A DNA stretch of 64,000 bases. It comes from Arthonia radiata (Eukaryota; Ascomycota; Arthoniomycetes; Arthoniales; Arthoniaceae). Below, one piece after another: positions 61,116 through 64,000 of the stretch. Position 1 is the stretch's first letter; each line of letters opens with the position of its first letter. The stretch covers positions 1,811,241 to 1,875,240 of the forward strand of contig PSQN01000005.1 of the NCBI GenBank assembly GCA_002989075.1, in the 5' to 3' direction. The notes beneath the pieces are model-generated. The model saw nothing but the letters and a program-made list of their open reading frames with translations, did not search any database and had not been told where the DNA came from. A program made the position numbers and the translations under genes.

Positions 61116-62135
61116 TTATACCCCCAATGGCGCATGGCGATACCCTTTCTTCTCGTCGCTCTTAGCGTCCGCTTCGGCACTCTCCATCGCGTCCACAACG
61201 AACGCACTGCCAAGCATGATCGCCGGCTCCTCGATGTTGTGGTGCTCGTAGCTGCTCTCAGTCAGCACTACACTTACCACGATTCCTCTCGCACTCCACT
61301 ATCCTCACCTCCTAGAAAGAAAGAGAAAACAACTCACCTCAACACTCCCACACCCCCCGCCTCCAAAAGCAAACTCGGATTCTCCCTCAACTCCCCACCC
61401 ACCCACCTCGCCGCAAACGCCCTCAATATATGCCCGTGCGCCACAACCAGCACGTCACATTTCCCACACCGCTCCTTTCCCTCCTGCGCCTCCCTCAACG
61501 CCGGCTCATGGTACTTGCCTCTAATCTCTGCAATCACCTTGTCACAGCGGATTGTCACGTCGTCCGGCGACTCACCATCTGGACAGCCATCCCGCCAGAT
61601 ATTCCAGTCGCCTTCGCCGGTGCGGGCGCGCTCGGCGCGGATATCGGCGGAGGTGACGCCCTCGTAGTGGCCGTAGTTCCATTCCGCGATGTCGGGGCGC
61701 GTCTGCGTTATGTTTGTTATGGAGGTGGGGATGGAGGGCGTGGAGAGGCCGTGCGTGATGAGCAGTTCGAGGGTGTGTTGGGCTCTGGGATGGATGAGTA
61801 TAAGCGAGTATCGAGGAGCACAGGGATGGCATGAAAGAGCACGGTGATGAGACTTTGTAGCAGACGTTGAAATTGGCGCTTCGCAAGGGGAGATATGGAG
61901 GGGTAATAGGGAGCAGTGTAGATACTCACCTCTTCCGCGGCGAGACGAAGACAGCAGCAAGATTGCTGGGAACAATGAGCCTGTCTGGGCCGACGAGTGC
62001 ACGGCCGGTGGCGCGTATGCGTTTTTCGCCGTTGGCGGTCAGGGGGATGTCGGTGGTGCCAGTGTGGCGGCCGTTGAGGGACCACTCGGTCTCGCCATGG
62101 CGGACGAGGAACACTCTTGGTACCGGAGGGCTCAT
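61116..62135 (-). CDS. SHB17-like histidine phosphatase (sedoheptulose-1,7-bisphosphatase family)
   Basis: Three exons (62135-61930, 61784-61338, 61251-61116) give 262 residues; introns are 145 and 86 bp. The N-terminus carries the phosphohistidine motif 'FLVRHGETEW' (His13). Then come 'FVSPRKRAQHTLELL' across splice 1, 'EWNYGHYEG', 'GDWNIWRDGCPDGESPDDV' and 'VVAHGHILRAFAARW' with the second catalytic His. Splice 2 rebuilds 'GVGVLSYEHHNIEEPA', a tail typical of the yeast SHB17 family. Reading straight through would instead stop after GVGVLR, so the final exon matters. Yeast Shb17 dephosphorylates sedoheptulose-1,7-bisphosphate and feeds ribose synthesis. The enzyme should be cytosolic. A hairpin lies just upstream of the start. 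Confidence 0.92.
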
Positions 62136-62144
62136 GATGGAACG

Positions 62145-62176
62145 CGCTCAGTACGATGGGAATGGAGTACTGAGCG
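62145..62176. repeat. Perfect inverted repeat in the 5' leader of the SHB17-like gene
   Basis: CGCTCAGTAC (62145-62154) and GTACTGAGCG (62167-62176) are perfect 10-bp arms around a 12-nt loop. The nearer arm is 9 bp from the start codon on the minus strand. In RNA it would form a stem-loop; as DNA it could bind a dimer. Confidence 0.75.
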
Positions 62177-62225
62177 AGTATTTTGCCGCTCTGAACTCTC
62201 TTATGTGAACCGTTCGGCGTCAAAT

Positions 62226-62468
62226 ATGGAGAGGCGCACTCAAGAGACCAGGCCTGTGAGGCGCGGGTTGGAAAAGCTGGGTGCTGTTATGACTGAGGAG
62301 GCATCTTTGGCATATGATGCGGCGAGGGAAGGTGAGCCGTATCGTCTAATGCGGACGTTGCGGCTTGAACTATTGTTATATGATTGTGATGTTGAGAGGC
62401 AGATTGATGAGATGACGTTGGAGCGTGGGATGACGGAGCTCTCCGAGCTGTCCGCAACTGCAGCTTAG
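62226..62468 (+). CDS. Possible small protein of 80 residues, unknown function
   Basis: An open frame starts MERRTQETRPVRRGLEKLG after a good AAAT-ATGG context, and ends ELSELSATAA. It is Glu/Leu/Arg-rich and probably helical, with no signal peptide. It diverges from the SHB17-like gene. It may be a real small gene or a chance frame; no family is recognised. The longer frame running from 62064 overlaps the neighbouring gene and is less likely. Confidence 0.3.
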   Translation: MERRTQETRPVRRGLEKLGAVMTEEASLAYDAAREGEPYRLMRTLRLELLLYDCDVERQIDEMTLERGMTELSELSATAA

Positions 62469-62733
62469 AACTCTCAATAAGACAAGTTGAAATAGAATCA
62501 CGGCTGATTGAAAATGACAGTGACTTCGTGATCAATGCGTTTGAGCTGCTTCTAGACGTACAAAGCCCGAAAGATTCCTGCAAAGCGAAGACTGGGCGCC
62601 GTCTTGCTCGCCATGCCTTCTTCATAACCGTCGTCGACAAGGCCGCAATACGCAGAACCGATGTTGTCAATGGCACTGGTACTCGTTTCAATTTCTTCTC
62701 TTCAACTCAATCTCATCCGGTGCAGCGGGCAGC

Positions 62734-63923
62734 TCAGGTCTGCATGTACTGCTTGCTGTCGACACCACCCTCTGGGAACTCAGGAATCGGCAACTCGAAG
62801 CGCTTGCCCACCTCATCCACCACCTTCTGATCCTCTTCTGACGACACGAACGATATCGACAGACCCTTGGTTCCAAATCGGCCAGCGCGACCGACGCGGT
62901 GGAGATAGCTGTCAGCGTCTGGAGTCATGTCGTAGTTGATTGCGAGGTTAATCCGCTCAATGTCAATACCACGACCGAAGACGTCAGTCGCGACGCAGAT
63001 GCGCTTGTTGAAATCCTTGAATTCCTTGTAGCGATTGATACTATAAGACAACATTAGTCAATGTGCAATGGACAAGTCTGGTGAATGTGACATACCGCTC
63101 CTCTTGGCTGACGCCAGAATGGACCGCAATGGACGGAAAGTTGCACTCGCGTAGAAGCTTGTCGAGCTCGGTTGCACGCAGTGTGCTCTTGACGAAGATG
63201 ATGACTTGGTTGAATTCAAGGTCGTCGAGTAGTTGATTGAGACGGCGGTTCTTCTCGCCCTCAGACAGCTTGATGTAGTATTGAAGGAGGCCGTGAAGGG
63301 TCAGATCGGTCTGCTTGTCGACGATACACTCCAATGGGTTCTGCATAAACTTCAAGCAGATCGGCTTGGTCTGCTCAGCAAGCGTTGCAGAGAACATCAT
63401 CACCTGCTTCTGTCGTGGTGTGGCGCGGAAGATCTCCTGAACGTCGCGGCGCATGTCTTGAGCGGGTGTCAGTGCGTCTGTGTGGTCACAAGGTAGAGTT
63501 TCGTCCACGTACCGACTTGATCCAGCATCTTGTCACACTCATCGAGGACGAACTGCTTGCAGCTGTTCAGACGCAGGTACTTGTCCCGCACGAGGGCGTT
63601 GAGGCGACCGGGAGTAGCAACGATGACGTTTGGGTGCTTCTCCTTGTTCTTGAGAAGCTCGATGTCGTTCTGCATGGGGATTCCTCCGTAGAAGACGCTC
63701 GTCTTGACGTCCGGTAGGTACTTGCTGAAGCGGGCGTATTCGTTCTTGATTTGGAAAGCCAGCTCGCGAGTGTGGCACATGACCAAGCATGAAGCTTCAC
63801 CAGCCACTGGCTCCAGCTGCTGCAGAGTCGCGAGGACGAAGATTGCTGTCTTGCCCATACCGGACTTGGCCTGGCACAGGACATCGGTTCCGAGGATGGC
63901 CTGAGGAATGCAATGTTGCTGGA
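62734..63923 (-). CDS. SUB2: ATP-dependent RNA helicase SUB2/UAP56, partial
   Basis: Three exons are in the window: 63923-63513, 63456-63096 and 63040-62734. The introns between them are 56 and 55 bp. A further intron begins at 63924 and runs past the right edge, so the 5' exons are missing. About 359 of an expected 440 residues are present. DEAD-box motifs in order are 'AKSGMGKT' (I), 'HTRELAFQI' (Ia), 'LDECDKML' (II, DECD as in SUB2), 'MFSATL' (III), 'VIIFVKS' (IV), '[12 protein letters not shown]' (V) and '[10 protein letters not shown]' (VI). The protein is nuclear and acts in spliceosome assembly and mRNA export with the TREX complex. Splice joins give 'MLDQVDMRRDVQ' and 'SQEERINRYKEF', matching the family. 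It appears intact. Confidence 0.97.
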
Positions 63924-64000
63924 CTGTGTGGTAAATGATGTTAGAATTTTGCTCCTCATGGTAGGTTTTGCGCGCATCGAGAATGAGAAAAGTCGTGAAG

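Noticed and set aside
61086-61834. Plus-strand frames of 193 and 134 codons opposite the phosphatase
   Set aside because: They are antisense to the SHB17-like exons, which have clear motifs and splice joins.

Overview
The window looks like a filamentous ascomycete chromosome segment, most likely Dothideomycete-like (the class is a guess from gene style, not proven). Genes are interrupted by 47-154 bp introns with GT..AG ends and CTAAC/CTGAC-type branch sites. The repeats carry the footprint of repeat-induced point mutation (RIP): CpA/TpG changed to TpA, with CAG, CAA and TGG codons turned into stops. The retrotransposons and gene families (SUB2, Nup53, P1 nuclease, cutinase) are fungal.

Region 1 (1-22,395) is a retrotransposon island. 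An old, AT-rich Ty3/Gypsy element on the minus strand (1-3582 and 10430-about 12770) is split inside its reverse transcriptase gene by a second minus-strand Ty3/Gypsy element (3583-10429) with two 474-bp LTRs. A plus-strand Ty1/Copia element follows (about 12.8-16.56 kb), with only a 3' LTR visible. Then comes a complete minus-strand Copia element (17153-22390) with 185-bp LTRs and a perfect GTTCG target duplication. All are degraded.

Region 2 (22.4-53.5 kb) has well-spaced genes. They are a secreted S1/P1 nuclease, a small two-exon gene, a NADAR-domain gene with an in-frame TAG, a SAM methyltransferase, a ketopantoate-reductase-like protein with a long disordered tail, a Nup53-type nucleoporin, a small hydrophilic protein, an alpha/beta hydrolase, a secreted cutinase and a gamma-glutamylcyclotransferase-like protein. 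Exon structures were rebuilt by hand and every joined reading frame sums to a multiple of three. Between nucleoporin and hydrolase lies an unusual degenerate tandem array of about 420-440 bp units (39.8-42.5 kb).

Region 3 (53.5-64 kb) begins with 7.6 kb in which no gene could be supported. It ends with an SHB17-like histidine phosphatase, a possible small ORF, and most of SUB2/UAP56 (minus strand, 5' end outside the window).

No gene cluster with a single shared pathway is evident. The housekeeping genes (SUB2, Nup53, SHB17) are mixed with secreted hydrolases that could be used for nutrition or host interaction, next to a heterochromatin-like repeat island.
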